Assembly: GCF_008923205.2 (NCBI RefSeq)
Contig: NZ_WBMS02000016.1
Coordinates: 125,035 to 189,034 of the forward strand
Length of the DNA stretch: 64,000 nucleotides
Reading direction: 5' to 3'
Source: Actinomadura physcomitrii
GTDB lineage: Bacteria > Actinomycetota > Actinomycetes > Streptosporangiales > Streptosporangiaceae
Shown here: piece by piece, positions 25,738 through 33,933 of the stretch
How positions within the stretch are numbered: position 1 is the stretch's first letter
How the letters are laid out: each line of letters begins with the position of its first letter
Position numbers and translations under genes: made by a program
Notes under the pieces: model-generated
Database searches by the model: none
What the model was told of the DNA's origin: nothing
Seen by the model: the letters and a program-made list of their open reading frames with translations, nothing else

Positions 25738-26227
25738 GGTCCAGATCAGGGTCATGGTCAATGGGCGGCCGCGCACGGCGACCGTGCCGCCCCGGCTCAC
25801 GCTCGCCGACTTCCTGCGCGAGCACTGCCGGCTCACCGGGACCCACCTCGGCTGCGAGCACGGCGTGTGCGGCGCCTGCAGCGTGCTACTGGACGGCGAG
25901 GCCGTGCGGGCGTGCCTGGTGTTCGCCGTGCAGGCCGACGGCGCGGAGATCACCACGGTGGAGGGGATCGCGGCGGCCGACGGCGAGCTCTCCCCGGTCC
26001 AGGCCGCCTTCCGCGAGCACCACGGGCTGCAGTGCGGCTTCTGCACGCCGGGCTTCGTGGTGTCGGTCACCGCGTTCCTGCGCGACAACCCCGACCCCAC
26101 CGACGAGCAGATCCGCGACGGCCTGTCCGGCAACCTGTGCCGTTGCACCGGCTACCAGGGAATCATCGAAGCCGTCCGAGCGGCGGCGGAAAGGCCGGCC
26201 GAGCACACCCGTACCGCCGGAACCTGA
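25730..26227 (+). CDS. Molybdenum hydroxylase [2Fe-2S] small subunit (CoxS-like)
   Basis: A 165-aa protein with two [2Fe-2S] clusters. The plant-type cluster uses Cys42, Cys47, Cys50 and Cys62 (GCEHGVCGACSV). The C-terminal cluster uses Cys102, Cys105, Cys137 and Cys139 (QCGFCTPG; NLCRCTGYQ). It links the molybdenum centre to FAD. The gene overlaps the medium subunit gene by 8 nt. It converges on a P450 gene with an 18-bp gap. Confidence 0.95.
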   Translation: MPEVQIRVMVNGRPRTATVPPRLTLADFLREHCRLTGTHLGCEHGVCGACSVLLDGEAVRACLVFAVQADGAEITTVEGIAAADGELSPVQAAFREHHGLQCGFCTPGFVVSVTAFLRDNPDPTDEQIRDGLSGNLCRCTGYQGIIEAVRAAAERPAEHTRTAGT

Positions 26228-26245
26228 ACCCGGACGGCCTTCGCG

Positions 26246-27460
26246 TCAGACCATCACGGCCGTGGGCTCGGGTGCGAAGTCGATGCGGACCGGGCCGCGG
26301 ACCGACCAGCTTTCACTGAACTCGAAACCGCGCACGTCGTAGCGGGGATAGCGGCTCAATATGCGTTCGAGGCCGATGCGCACCTCCATGCGGGCGAGGT
26401 TGGCGCCCAAGCACAGGTGGGCCCCGTGCCCGAAACCGAAATGCGCGGCCGAGCGGGAGCGGCGGACGTCGAGCACGTCGGCATCGGGGAAAACGTCGGG
26501 GTCGCGGTTGGCCGTCCCCGTCATCAACCAGACGCTCGCCCCGTCGGGGATCACCTGGCCGGCGATGGTGATCGGGCCGTTGACGACCGACCGCGGGACG
26601 GACAGCGACAGCTGCTCGAGCCGGAGCACCTCCTCGATCGCGGCGGGGATCAGGCCGGGGTCCTCGACCAGCAGGTCGCGCTGGCCGGGGAACTGGAACA
26701 GCTTGACGGCGCACTGGGCCAGCAGCTTGGCGGTCGTGTCGTTCCCGGCGATCAGCAGCAGCACCGCCGTCTGGATGAGCTCGTCGTCGGTCATGGCGCC
26801 GCCGTCGTTCGCGGCGACCGCCTGGCCGAGCAGGTCGTCGGCGGGGCGCGACCTGCGCCGGGCGATCTCCTCGGCGAGGAACTCGCGGATGAGCCGGGAC
26901 GCCTCCTGGGCCCGGGCCAGCTTCTGCCGGCCGAGGTCGGAGACGTCCGTCGTCCCGCCGCCGACGCCGGTGACGATGTCCTCGCTCCACGCGTGGAAGG
27001 CCGCCCGCTTCTCGGGCGGGACGCCCATCATCTCGGCGATGACGACCGAGGGGATGTGCCAGATGAAGTCGTCGACCAGGTCGACGCGCCCGCCGCCCGC
27101 GACCTTGGCCGCGAAGCGCGCGAACAGGTCGTCGATCAGGGCCGTCACCCGGGGCTCCCAGCGCGCGAGGCCCCGCTTGGTGAAGGCGCTCTGCAGCGGG
27201 TTGCGCAGCCGGTGGTGGTCCGGCGGATCGTTGGCGATCATGCTGTCGGCGATCCACGGCGCCGACTCCTTCATCACCGTGGACGACAGGTGCCCGGTGT
27301 CGGTGAGGCAGCGCGTCACGTCCGCGTGGCGGTGGACGTGCCAGACCGAGAGCGCCTCGTTGTAGACGACGGGTCCCGCCTCGCGGATCTGCGCGAAGTG
27401 CGGCCACGGATCGGCGATGACCTCGGGGGCGTAGAAGTTGACCGAAACGGTCGGTGGCAC
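26246..27460 (-). CDS. Cytochrome P450
   Basis: A 404-aa P450 with I-helix AGNDTTAK, ExxR in EEVLRLE, and heme loop FGFGHGAHLCLG (ligand Cys350). The N-terminal PPTVSVNFYAPEVIADPWPHF and the DPPDHHRLRNPLQSAF segment resemble actinobacterial P450s of lipid and terpenoid metabolism. The GTG at 27460 follows GAGGAGG. A 3Fe-4S ferredoxin gene ends 9 bp upstream in the same operon and is the obvious redox partner. Confidence 0.95.
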   Translation of the reverse strand: MPPTVSVNFYAPEVIADPWPHFAQIREAGPVVYNEALSVWHVHRHADVTRCLTDTGHLSSTVMKESAPWIADSMIANDPPDHHRLRNPLQSAFTKRGLARWEPRVTALIDDLFARFAAKVAGGGRVDLVDDFIWHIPSVVIAEMMGVPPEKRAAFHAWSEDIVTGVGGGTTDVSDLGRQKLARAQEASRLIREFLAEEIARRRSRPADDLLGQAVAANDGGAMTDDELIQTAVLLLIAGNDTTAKLLAQCAVKLFQFPGQRDLLVEDPGLIPAAIEEVLRLEQLSLSVPRSVVNGPITIAGQVIPDGASVWLMTGTANRDPDVFPDADVLDVRRSRSAAHFGFGHGAHLCLGANLARMEVRIGLERILSRYPRYDVRGFEFSESWSVRGPVRIDFAPEPTAVMV

Positions 27461-27469
27461 GGATCCTCC

Positions 27470-27661
27470 TCAGTCGCCCAAGCTGATCGCCTGTTCCGGG
27501 CAGAGGTTCACGGACTCCAGTACGCGATCTCGAAATTCGGGTGGCACGTCCGGTTGCAGGACCACGCTGTAGCCCTCTTCGTCGGTGCCGAACACCTCGG
27601 GGCAGTGCGCGACGCAGCGCTGGTGACGGAAGCACAGCTCCCCGTCGATGGCGACGCGCAT
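27470..27661 (-). CDS. 3Fe-4S ferredoxin
   Basis: A 63-aa ferredoxin. Cys10-x2-His13-x2-Cys16 and the final Cys-Pro (NLCPEQAI) are the pattern of P450-associated [3Fe-4S] ferredoxins, with His in place of the second cysteine. An additional Cys20-Pro is present. It donates electrons to the P450 encoded just downstream. The ATG at 27661 is preferred because the domain begins there (MRVAIDGELCF); a GAGAGG lies somewhat far upstream. A palindrome at 27696-27711 precedes it. Confidence 0.92.
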   Translation of the reverse strand: MRVAIDGELCFRHQRCVAHCPEVFGTDEEGYSVVLQPDVPPEFRDRVLESVNLCPEQAISLGD

Positions 27662-27695
27662 GGCCCGACCGCACCTCTCTTCCGGGCAGGTTTGT

Positions 27696-27711
27696 AAGTG
27701 AATATACACTT
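27696..27711. promoter_or_regulatory. Palindromic operator before the ferredoxin-P450 operon
   Basis: AAGTGAATATACACTT is a near-perfect palindrome, extended as GTAAGTG-N6-CACTTTC (27694-27713), 35 bp before the ferredoxin start. The GTAAGTGAA half recurs, reversed, before the molybdenum hydroxylase operon. Confidence 0.5.
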
Positions 27712-27875
27712 TCTTATGCGCCTGTAAACGCCTGGACGGCCCGTCGGACGCGACCCGCCCACTATCCAGACCTGTTACTTAAAGTCATGTCAAGCGCGCA
27801 GAGAGTTATACTGGTGTCGACGCGATGCGCGAGAGGCGTCGTACTTTCCGGCAGGGCAGACCATCTGGAGTGTTC

Positions 27876-28268
27876 ATGAGGCTCTCTCCTCGCCCACTGC
27901 GAGCGGCCTTGGCGGCAGGGTCAGGTGCTGCCCTGACCATGACGGCCTTCTTCGGTCCGGCTCACGCCGAGGTCGAGCGCGGCACGCAAGTGCGTCAGGC
28001 GGGTGCGGACGCCTTTGCCGCTCCTCCCTGTGGGTTCTTCCGCTACAACGTCCGCGCGTCCGAGTTCGCCGCGTACAACCACTGCGGCTCGACGACGGTG
28101 CGGATACACGTCGACGTCAGAGGAGGCGGTAGTACGAACGACTATCACCTCTGTGTCAGCCCTGGCCGCACCCAGTTTCCGGGCGCAGGTCCGAACTATC
28201 TCAACGCGTACTACATCGGCGGCGCCGGCTGCCGGAGCGGGGAGCGTACCGGGCACACCCGCCACTGA
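27876..28268 (+). CDS. Small secreted protein (DUF6355-like)
   Basis: A 130-aa precursor. Residues 1-33 form a Sec signal peptide: basic start, hydrophobic LRAALAAGSGAALTMTAFF, and a cleavage site around AHA-EV. The mature part has CGFF...YNHCGSTTVRIHVDV...YHLCVSPG and ends in a glycine/cysteine motif. Four cysteines could form two disulfides. The pattern resembles small actinobacterial DUF6355 proteins of unknown role; I am not certain of this. The ATG at 27876 follows GGAG, and a -10-like TATACT at 27807-27812 is the only promoter hint upstream. Confidence 0.75.
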   Translation: MRLSPRPLRAALAAGSGAALTMTAFFGPAHAEVERGTQVRQAGADAFAAPPCGFFRYNVRASEFAAYNHCGSTTVRIHVDVRGGGSTNDYHLCVSPGRTQFPGAGPNYLNAYYIGGAGCRSGERTGHTRH

Positions 28269-28360
28269 TTTGCGATCAACTACGAGTCGGCGGTGCTCGC
28301 GCCCACCGGAGTGAGGAGCGGTCTGCCGAGCGCGGCTGGACGAGATCCGCCCGGCGGTCG

Positions 28361-29335
28361 CTACCTCGGCGGACGCATCGCTTCGCGGTAGTCGCTGGGC
28401 GAGGTGCCGTAGGCGCTGCGAAAGGCCCGGGTGAAGGCCGAATGGTGGGTGAATCCCCAGCGGGCGGCGAGGTCGCGAACGGGAATCTCGTATTGGGCCG
28501 GGTCGGCCAGATCCTGGCGGGCGCGTTCCAGGCGCTGATGGCGGATCAGCGCCCCGACGGTGACGTCTTCGTCTTGGAAAAGGCGGTAGAGATAGCTGGT
28601 GGAGATCTGATGCGCGGCGGCCACGGTCTGCGGAGTCAGGTTCGGGTTCTGCAGATTCCGGTTGATGAAAGCGCGGATGCTCAGCGTCAAAGTCCGGCGG
28701 TGCGCCTCGGGGGAGAGACTGCGGCCGGCGTCGAGACTGTGGGCGAACAGGGCCGAGGCGAGGTCGGCCAGGACGGCGCCGAGCCGGGGGCCGTCGGCGG
28801 CGCGGTAGCCGGCGGTGTCGGCGATCAGGCCGGTGACGAACCCGGCCAGCAGGGCTCCGACGCCCTTTCGCGCCGAGAGCGGCCGGCCGGTCGCGCGGTC
28901 GGCGCTCTTGCGAGGCAGCGCCAGCAGGTCCTTGGGGATCTCGACCCCCACGCACCTGACGGTCTGGCCGGGCCGCCCGACCTGGACCGTGCAGGGCTGC
29001 GATGAGCTCTGACTGTGCAGGTCGTAGGGCCCGTATTCGGCCTCCTGGCGGTTCCAGGAAGCGCCCGCCGTGCCTTCGAGGACGAGCGTGAGGTTGTACG
29101 TCTCGGGGTCGGCGCGCCTGATCAGCTTCGCGGTCCGCCGGGACAGGAGCGGCTGGAGCGTCGACGGCCAGACGGTCACCGCGCCGAGCCGCAGGATGCG
29201 TATGCGCGCGTGGTAGTCCGCGGCGTGCTCGCTGCTCAGATCGACCGGGGCGTGCGTGCTCCCCATCCATTCCCGCCACCGCTCGAATCGTTCGGCGGGG
29301 GGAAAGTCCTCGGTCCGGTGCGCCACCTCGATCAT
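28361..29335 (-). CDS. AraC-family transcriptional regulator
   Basis: A 324-aa regulator. The C-terminal third is the double HTH of the AraC family (RAFINRNLQNPNLTPQTVAAAHQISTSYLYRLFQ ... VRDLAARWGFTHHSAFTRAFRSAYGTSPSDYRE). The N-terminal part resembles the AraC-binding-like domain of regulators such as NphR/FeaR. Neither neighbour obviously depends on it, so its target is unknown. The start is uncertain: the ATG at 29335 has a weak ribosome site, and an in-frame TTG lies ten codons upstream. Confidence 0.88.
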   Translation of the reverse strand: MIEVAHRTEDFPPAERFERWREWMGSTHAPVDLSSEHAADYHARIRILRLGAVTVWPSTLQPLLSRRTAKLIRRADPETYNLTLVLEGTAGASWNRQEAEYGPYDLHSQSSSQPCTVQVGRPGQTVRCVGVEIPKDLLALPRKSADRATGRPLSARKGVGALLAGFVTGLIADTAGYRAADGPRLGAVLADLASALFAHSLDAGRSLSPEAHRRTLTLSIRAFINRNLQNPNLTPQTVAAAHQISTSYLYRLFQDEDVTVGALIRHQRLERARQDLADPAQYEIPVRDLAARWGFTHHSAFTRAFRSAYGTSPSDYREAMRPPR

Positions 29336-29395
29336 GGCTTGTCCAGGTTCGCTCGGTACGACCAAGAGGTCTCGTCGAAGACGAATTATACGACC

Positions 29396-30025
29396 TCAGT
29401 CTCCGCGCGCGGCAGTCGGGTAGAAACGCGGACCCGAGTCGGTCACTTGAAGTGACTCCTTGACATTGGGGTAGATTTCGCACTGATATCGCGTCGGCCG
29501 GTTCAGCGGAACCAGTTCGACGGCGGGTATGTCCGAGCAGCGCACCTGGCGGCCGGTCACGTTGTTGCCCCAGTAGAAGCGGATGGCACCTTCGCGGGTG
29601 ATCACCCCCATGGCCGGGACGGCATCGTATTCGACCAGGCCGGGCAGGAAGCCGGCGCCCTTGATCGTGACGGTCCAGGGAACCTTGACGCCCCTATAGG
29701 TCACCGTGCACTTCACGGTGGTACCTGGCCCGGGTTCGGGGTCGCCGCCATCGCACTCGGCGCTGGTCTTGCCCATCGCATAGGCCATCTTGACGGTCTT
29801 GACGCGCAGCTCGTACTCGAGGTTCTCGATGGGCGTGGCGTCGTCGCCAGGTGAGGGTGAGAGCTTCACATCGCCGAGCACTCCCCGACCCGTAGGGGAG
29901 GGGACGACGTTGGGCAGCGGGGTGGCGGACGGTCTCGGGGCGGCCTTGTCTGTGTCCGTGTCCGTGCATCCGGCGCTCAAAACGGTGGCCGACCCTATCA
30001 GTACGAGCACATTGATCCATCGCAT
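29396..30025 (-). CDS. Putative lipoprotein (DUF4333-like)
   Basis: A 209-aa protein with a lipoprotein signal peptide; the lipobox VLSAGC places the lipidated cysteine at residue 19. A Pro/Ser/Thr-rich spacer follows. A cysteine pair around TSAECDG...TTVKCTVTYRGVKVPWTVTIKGAG resembles DUF4333 domains of actinobacterial envelope proteins. The C-terminal half has two more cysteines. It is divergent from the second lipoprotein gene at 30255. The 229-bp gap between them shows no clear promoter or repeat. Function unknown. Confidence 0.78.
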   Translation of the reverse strand: MRWINVLVLIGSATVLSAGCTDTDTDKAAPRPSATPLPNVVPSPTGRGVLGDVKLSPSPGDDATPIENLEYELRVKTVKMAYAMGKTSAECDGGDPEPGPGTTVKCTVTYRGVKVPWTVTIKGAGFLPGLVEYDAVPAMGVITREGAIRFYWGNNVTGRQVRCSDIPAVELVPLNRPTRYQCEIYPNVKESLQVTDSGPRFYPTAARGD

Positions 30026-30254
30026 GAGCCGGGAGCCTACCGATATGCAGCGCTACAACCCTTCCTTTCGGCTCACACCGGCGCCTTGTGGAACTCCGGC
30101 CATATGCTCGGGTATGCATTGTCAAGGAAGTGTGGAGGCCGTGTTAAGGACATGCGGGCGGAGTGCTGGCAAACTGAACGAGCATCGGCCGTCCGCACCT
30201 CATTGAGAAGGTCGCCGTGACCTCTGCCGTCCACTTTGCAGAAAGGCGGACATC

Positions 30255-31517
30255 ATGAGGGGCTGTGCGCGGCCCCGGCTCTTGCCGGTCGCCGTAGTCC
30301 TGGCCGCTGTGGTCCTCGCCGGGTGCGGCGGTGGAAAGAAAGACCAGAAGCCATCGGAGCGGAAGCCTGCGGCGTCCGCGGCCACCAAGAGGGCGGTGCC
30401 GCCGCCCGCGGCCCCGAGGTTCGACCCGCCGGTCAGGTTCGATCCGCGGGCCGAGAAGCCGATCTCCGCGGGGGACGAGCCGGTCCTGTGGGAGCGGTTC
30501 GTCTTCCGGACGGCGGACACCTGGAACGAGCCGGAAGAAGGGAACGCGCTCCAGGCCCTCGACCTGCTGACGGGCGAGGAGAGCTGGAGGCTGGTGCCGA
30601 AGACGCGCGTCCGGAGCAGCTCGACCAGTCCGCTGGTCGTCTCGCTGGGAGGGCGCACGGTGGTGCTCGCGGCGTTCGGTGCGGAGATCCCGGGCGTGGG
30701 CACCCTCCCGGCCAAGCTCGCGGTGGAGCTCATCGCGGCGGATCCGGGCACCGGCAAGCTCCTGTGGACGAGCACGGTGGAGGTCGGGAACGGCAAGGGG
30801 TGGCCCGACCGCGGAGTCCGGCTCGTGGGCGCCGATGACACGGCGATCGTCATCGCTCTCGGTGAGGATCCCGCGTACACCATGGTCGTCGACCCCGCGA
30901 CCCGGAAGGCCCGCTGGATCCGAGAGCTGTCCGCGGAGGGATACACCGCCGGGCGGGTCTTCGGAACGGCCGGGGAGTCACTGGCCGACCGCGTCGAGAC
31001 ATGGGATGCGAAGACCGGCCGCAAGCTGTGGGCGGCCGGGTTCGATCCCGGGAGGGAGCCGTACGACTATCCCGGCGGACCCGGTGTGATCGTCCAAGTG
31101 CGGCTCGCGGAGGTCGTGTTCCTGGACGCCGCCGACGGCAAGGTCCGGGGCCGCTTGGGCGGCAGTACGGCCTTCCCCGGCACAGCGTGCCTGTACGACG
31201 AAGTCTCGGTCCTGGTCTGCGATGTGCGGAAATCGGGTCTGGTCGGGACCCAGGACCTCCTTGCCGCCTATGACGTGACCACGCTGAAGCAGCTCTGGAA
31301 GCTGCCGGCGAACGGGCGCACCAAGCCCGGCCTCACCGGCGCGTGGCACGGCGTGGTCTACGCGATGTCGGAGAACGGCCCGGTCGCCCTGGACGCCCGT
31401 TCGGGCGCGGACCGCGAGCCGAACGCCGGCGCGGCCCCGACCCTGGTCTCCGCGAACGGCGGGCTGATCGCGGCACCCGGCCGCCGCGTCTGGACGGCCG
31501 TCCCGGCCGTCGGCTAG
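30255..31517 (+). CDS. Lipoprotein with PQQ-like beta-propeller
   Basis: A 420-aa lipoprotein. The lipobox VLAGC is at about residues 19-23, followed by a charged and Pro/Ala-rich linker. The remainder has repeating PQQ-enzyme-like blades such as LQALDLLTGEESWRLVP, ADPGTGKLLWTSTVEV, VDPATRKARWIRELS, WDAKTGRKLWAAGF and YDVTTLKQLWKLP, each with a Gly...Trp pair. Such outer-surface propellers act as binding scaffolds; no catalytic residues are evident. It converges on the large WD-like protein at 31548. Confidence 0.85.
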   Translation: MRGCARPRLLPVAVVLAAVVLAGCGGGKKDQKPSERKPAASAATKRAVPPPAAPRFDPPVRFDPRAEKPISAGDEPVLWERFVFRTADTWNEPEEGNALQALDLLTGEESWRLVPKTRVRSSSTSPLVVSLGGRTVVLAAFGAEIPGVGTLPAKLAVELIAADPGTGKLLWTSTVEVGNGKGWPDRGVRLVGADDTAIVIALGEDPAYTMVVDPATRKARWIRELSAEGYTAGRVFGTAGESLADRVETWDAKTGRKLWAAGFDPGREPYDYPGGPGVIVQVRLAEVVFLDAADGKVRGRLGGSTAFPGTACLYDEVSVLVCDVRKSGLVGTQDLLAAYDVTTLKQLWKLPANGRTKPGLTGAWHGVVYAMSENGPVALDARSGADREPNAGAAPTLVSANGGLIAAPGRRVWTAVPAVG

Positions 31518-31547
31518 AGACCCGCGAGCCGCGCCGGCACCCGGAGA

Positions 31548-33608
31548 TCATCCATCTTCGGGTGCGCCGACGCCGGACCGGAACCGGTGCTCCAGGCACG
31601 CCTTCAGCGGTTCCAGCGCGAACCGCACATCGCGATGAACCACTGGACTGGCCAGGAGTTCACTGACGAACCCCAGGTCACGCGGGGTGAGTCCGGCCAT
31701 CGGACGCTCGAAGAGCGCGCCCGCCTCCCAGAGCGGCACATGGTAGATGTCGATGTCGCCGTTGATGAAGCCCACCGCGACGAAGTCACCGCCGGGTGAC
31801 ACGGCGAGGCAGGCGATGTGCCGGCGCTCACTCGGCCTGTGAGTGGAAAAGCTCTCCGTGCGCTCGCCGTCGCTGACCTTGATCTCATCGCCGTATCCGG
31901 CCACGACGACGTGCCCGGTTCGCGGCAGAACGAGGAATTTCGCTTCGCGAGCGTCGGCAAGGCCGGGATACTCGGAGCGGAGCCGTCCGTCCGGTAGCGA
32001 CACGCGTGCCACGCGCCGCTGTACGTCGCCGACGAGCGTGTCGGCGTCGAGGAACTGCGCGCGCCAGAGCGGTGTCGCAGGGCCGACGGTGGTGAAGTCC
32101 CCAGTGGAGCCGTCGATCAGCACGATGGTGGACTCGAGCACGGCGAGCCGTCCGGAATCGCGATGGGCGGCGAGCCGCGGCCCGACTGCGGAGCGGCCAC
32201 GATGCGGGATGTACGACGACAGCGCTCGCATGTCGAGGTCTCCGCTGCGTCCGCCCCGCAGCAGCCGGTTCCCCGTGGCCGCCGCGAAGCTCCCGTCATG
32301 GCCGGTCAGCTGCAGTGAACTGACCGGCGTGGAGGTGGTGAGCAGCTCTTCCCAGCGGCCTTGTGAACAGCGCACCAGGCGGTAGCGGTCCGGCTCGTCC
32401 ATGGGGAACACGTCGAACTCGGCGGCGATCAGCGTGCCGCCACCGATGTGCAACAGCCTCTCGACTGGCATTCTGAGCGAGTAGTACTCGATCTGCAGTT
32501 CAGTGCGCAGGTCGTACACGCGCGCGTCGTATCCGCCGACGGCGAGGAACGGGCCGTCGGGGGCGAAGGACAGGGCGGGCGCGCCGGGTGTCAAGGGGCC
32601 GACCCACCAAGTGGTCGCCGGCGCGCGCTCCCGGATGCGCCTCATGCCCGCTCGGACGTTCTGGGGCAGCGCCTCACGCAGCGAGGTGTAGAGGTGGCGC
32701 TTGTCGTCGCGTGGAGCCCAACGCGGATCGAACAGTCGGACCAGCTCAACGCACGTGGTGATGGGCAGGTCGAGGACGAATGCCCACAGCTCCTCCCAAG
32801 CACGGCGGTCGGCCAGCTGCTCGGCCAGCCAGCGGACCTCCTCGTCGGACAGTTCGGCGAGGCCGGCGCGGCGGTCTTCGCCGACGATGACGCGGACGGG
32901 GTCCAGACCGCCCGCGATGAGCATCGCCTCCCGGGCATGCACGCGTTCGACGTCTGTGGCACCCGCGTAGGCGAGTGCGAGCAGGCTCCCGTCCCGGTCG
33001 AGGGCGCGGTACCGCTCGAACTGCCTGGTGACCAGGTAGAACAGGGCGCGCCGGACGGGAGCGACGGGGGCGAGCCCGTGCTCGGCGCACACAGGGGCCA
33101 GGTCGGGGTTCGCGGGCGTCGCCTCGCACACCTCGTCGACCAGACCGGGATCGTCCAGAGCGATGATCTTTTCCGCCGTCATGAGGGCGAGAGGGTGGCC
33201 GCTGAGCCGCAGCGCCTGCTGGAGCGCCTGCCGGTGGGACGGATCGCCCAGGGCGTCCGGACCTGCCGCCAGCGCGATGACGCTGAACGGCCCGTGTTCA
33301 GGGTCCGTTGCGGGCAGGCCCCACCGCAACAGCGCTTCCACCAGCGGCTCGGTCGGTGAGGCGAGCCACTCGGCCCATAGCGCGTCCAAGGCCGGGCTCG
33401 GCGGCGCCTCGTCATTGCGCAGCACTACTTCCACCAGCGGCGAGTCGCGGCGGGGGCCTTCGACCAGCCAGGCCGCGATCGACGTGCGTGCCCTGTCATG
33501 CCATGGGTGGGACGGTGTCCCGGCGATCCGGACAACGTCCTGCAGGGCGGTCACATCGCCCTTCCGCGCGGCTGCGAACAACCGTCGCGCTCGTAGCGTC
33601 CACCTCAT
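31548..33608 (-). CDS. Large repeat protein: helical N-terminus and WD-like C-terminus
   Basis: A 686-aa protein without a signal peptide. Residues 1 to about 330 are helical and repeat-like (LFAAARKGDVTALQDVVR; LVEALLRWGLPATDPEHG; LALMTAEKIIALDDPGLVDEVCEA), reminiscent of ankyrin/HEAT-type solenoids. From about residue 340 there are WD-repeat-like beta segments (APALSFAPDGPFLAVGGYDARVYDL; ACLAVSPGGDFVAVGFINGDIDIY). It looks like a cytosolic scaffold or sensor. The ATG at 33608 follows GGAGAAGG. It is divergent from the kinase-like gene that opens the type VII locus, so the two may be functionally linked. No specific function can be assigned. Confidence 0.8.
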   Translation of the reverse strand: MRWTLRARRLFAAARKGDVTALQDVVRIAGTPSHPWHDRARTSIAAWLVEGPRRDSPLVEVVLRNDEAPPSPALDALWAEWLASPTEPLVEALLRWGLPATDPEHGPFSVIALAAGPDALGDPSHRQALQQALRLSGHPLALMTAEKIIALDDPGLVDEVCEATPANPDLAPVCAEHGLAPVAPVRRALFYLVTRQFERYRALDRDGSLLALAYAGATDVERVHAREAMLIAGGLDPVRVIVGEDRRAGLAELSDEEVRWLAEQLADRRAWEELWAFVLDLPITTCVELVRLFDPRWAPRDDKRHLYTSLREALPQNVRAGMRRIRERAPATTWWVGPLTPGAPALSFAPDGPFLAVGGYDARVYDLRTELQIEYYSLRMPVERLLHIGGGTLIAAEFDVFPMDEPDRYRLVRCSQGRWEELLTTSTPVSSLQLTGHDGSFAAATGNRLLRGGRSGDLDMRALSSYIPHRGRSAVGPRLAAHRDSGRLAVLESTIVLIDGSTGDFTTVGPATPLWRAQFLDADTLVGDVQRRVARVSLPDGRLRSEYPGLADAREAKFLVLPRTGHVVVAGYGDEIKVSDGERTESFSTHRPSERRHIACLAVSPGGDFVAVGFINGDIDIYHVPLWEAGALFERPMAGLTPRDLGFVSELLASPVVHRDVRFALEPLKACLEHRFRSGVGAPEDG

Positions 33609-33933
33609 CGACGGCCTTCTCCATGAGTCGTTGCCGTGGTCGGACCCGGCCCGGCTCCGCTCGGCGGGCTACCGCGACGAACCGGTGGCGAGGCTCCGTC
33701 CGGCCGGCACCGGGAGCCGGCGCCTCCGACGAGGCGGCAAGGGGCGCTCGAGCTTTCGTGCCCCCGGCACGGTATGGCCGGTCGGTGAAACTCCGGTGGA
33801 CGGCCGGTGCCCGGCGGGCGGCGGGACACCGAAAGATCGCGTGCGCGCCGCCCGGTGCCTCGTGCGAGTCCCGCCCCCGCTGCACACTGAACGAGGGTCT
33901 GCCGAACCAGTGTGAGCGGGGAGGGCGCCGGCC
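33609..33933. other. Divergent intergenic region (325 bp), no gene seen
   Basis: This gap separates the repeat protein (minus) from the kinase-like gene (plus) and must contain both promoters. It is G+C-rich throughout. I see the ribosome sites at each end but no convincing -35/-10 pair, operator repeat or small coding frame. Confidence 0.6.

Noticed and set aside
22478..26227. Aerobic CO dehydrogenase (coxMSL of form I)
   Set aside because: The AYxCSFR loop that marks form I CO dehydrogenase is absent (AYRGPW instead) and no CO-dehydrogenase maturation genes are nearby.
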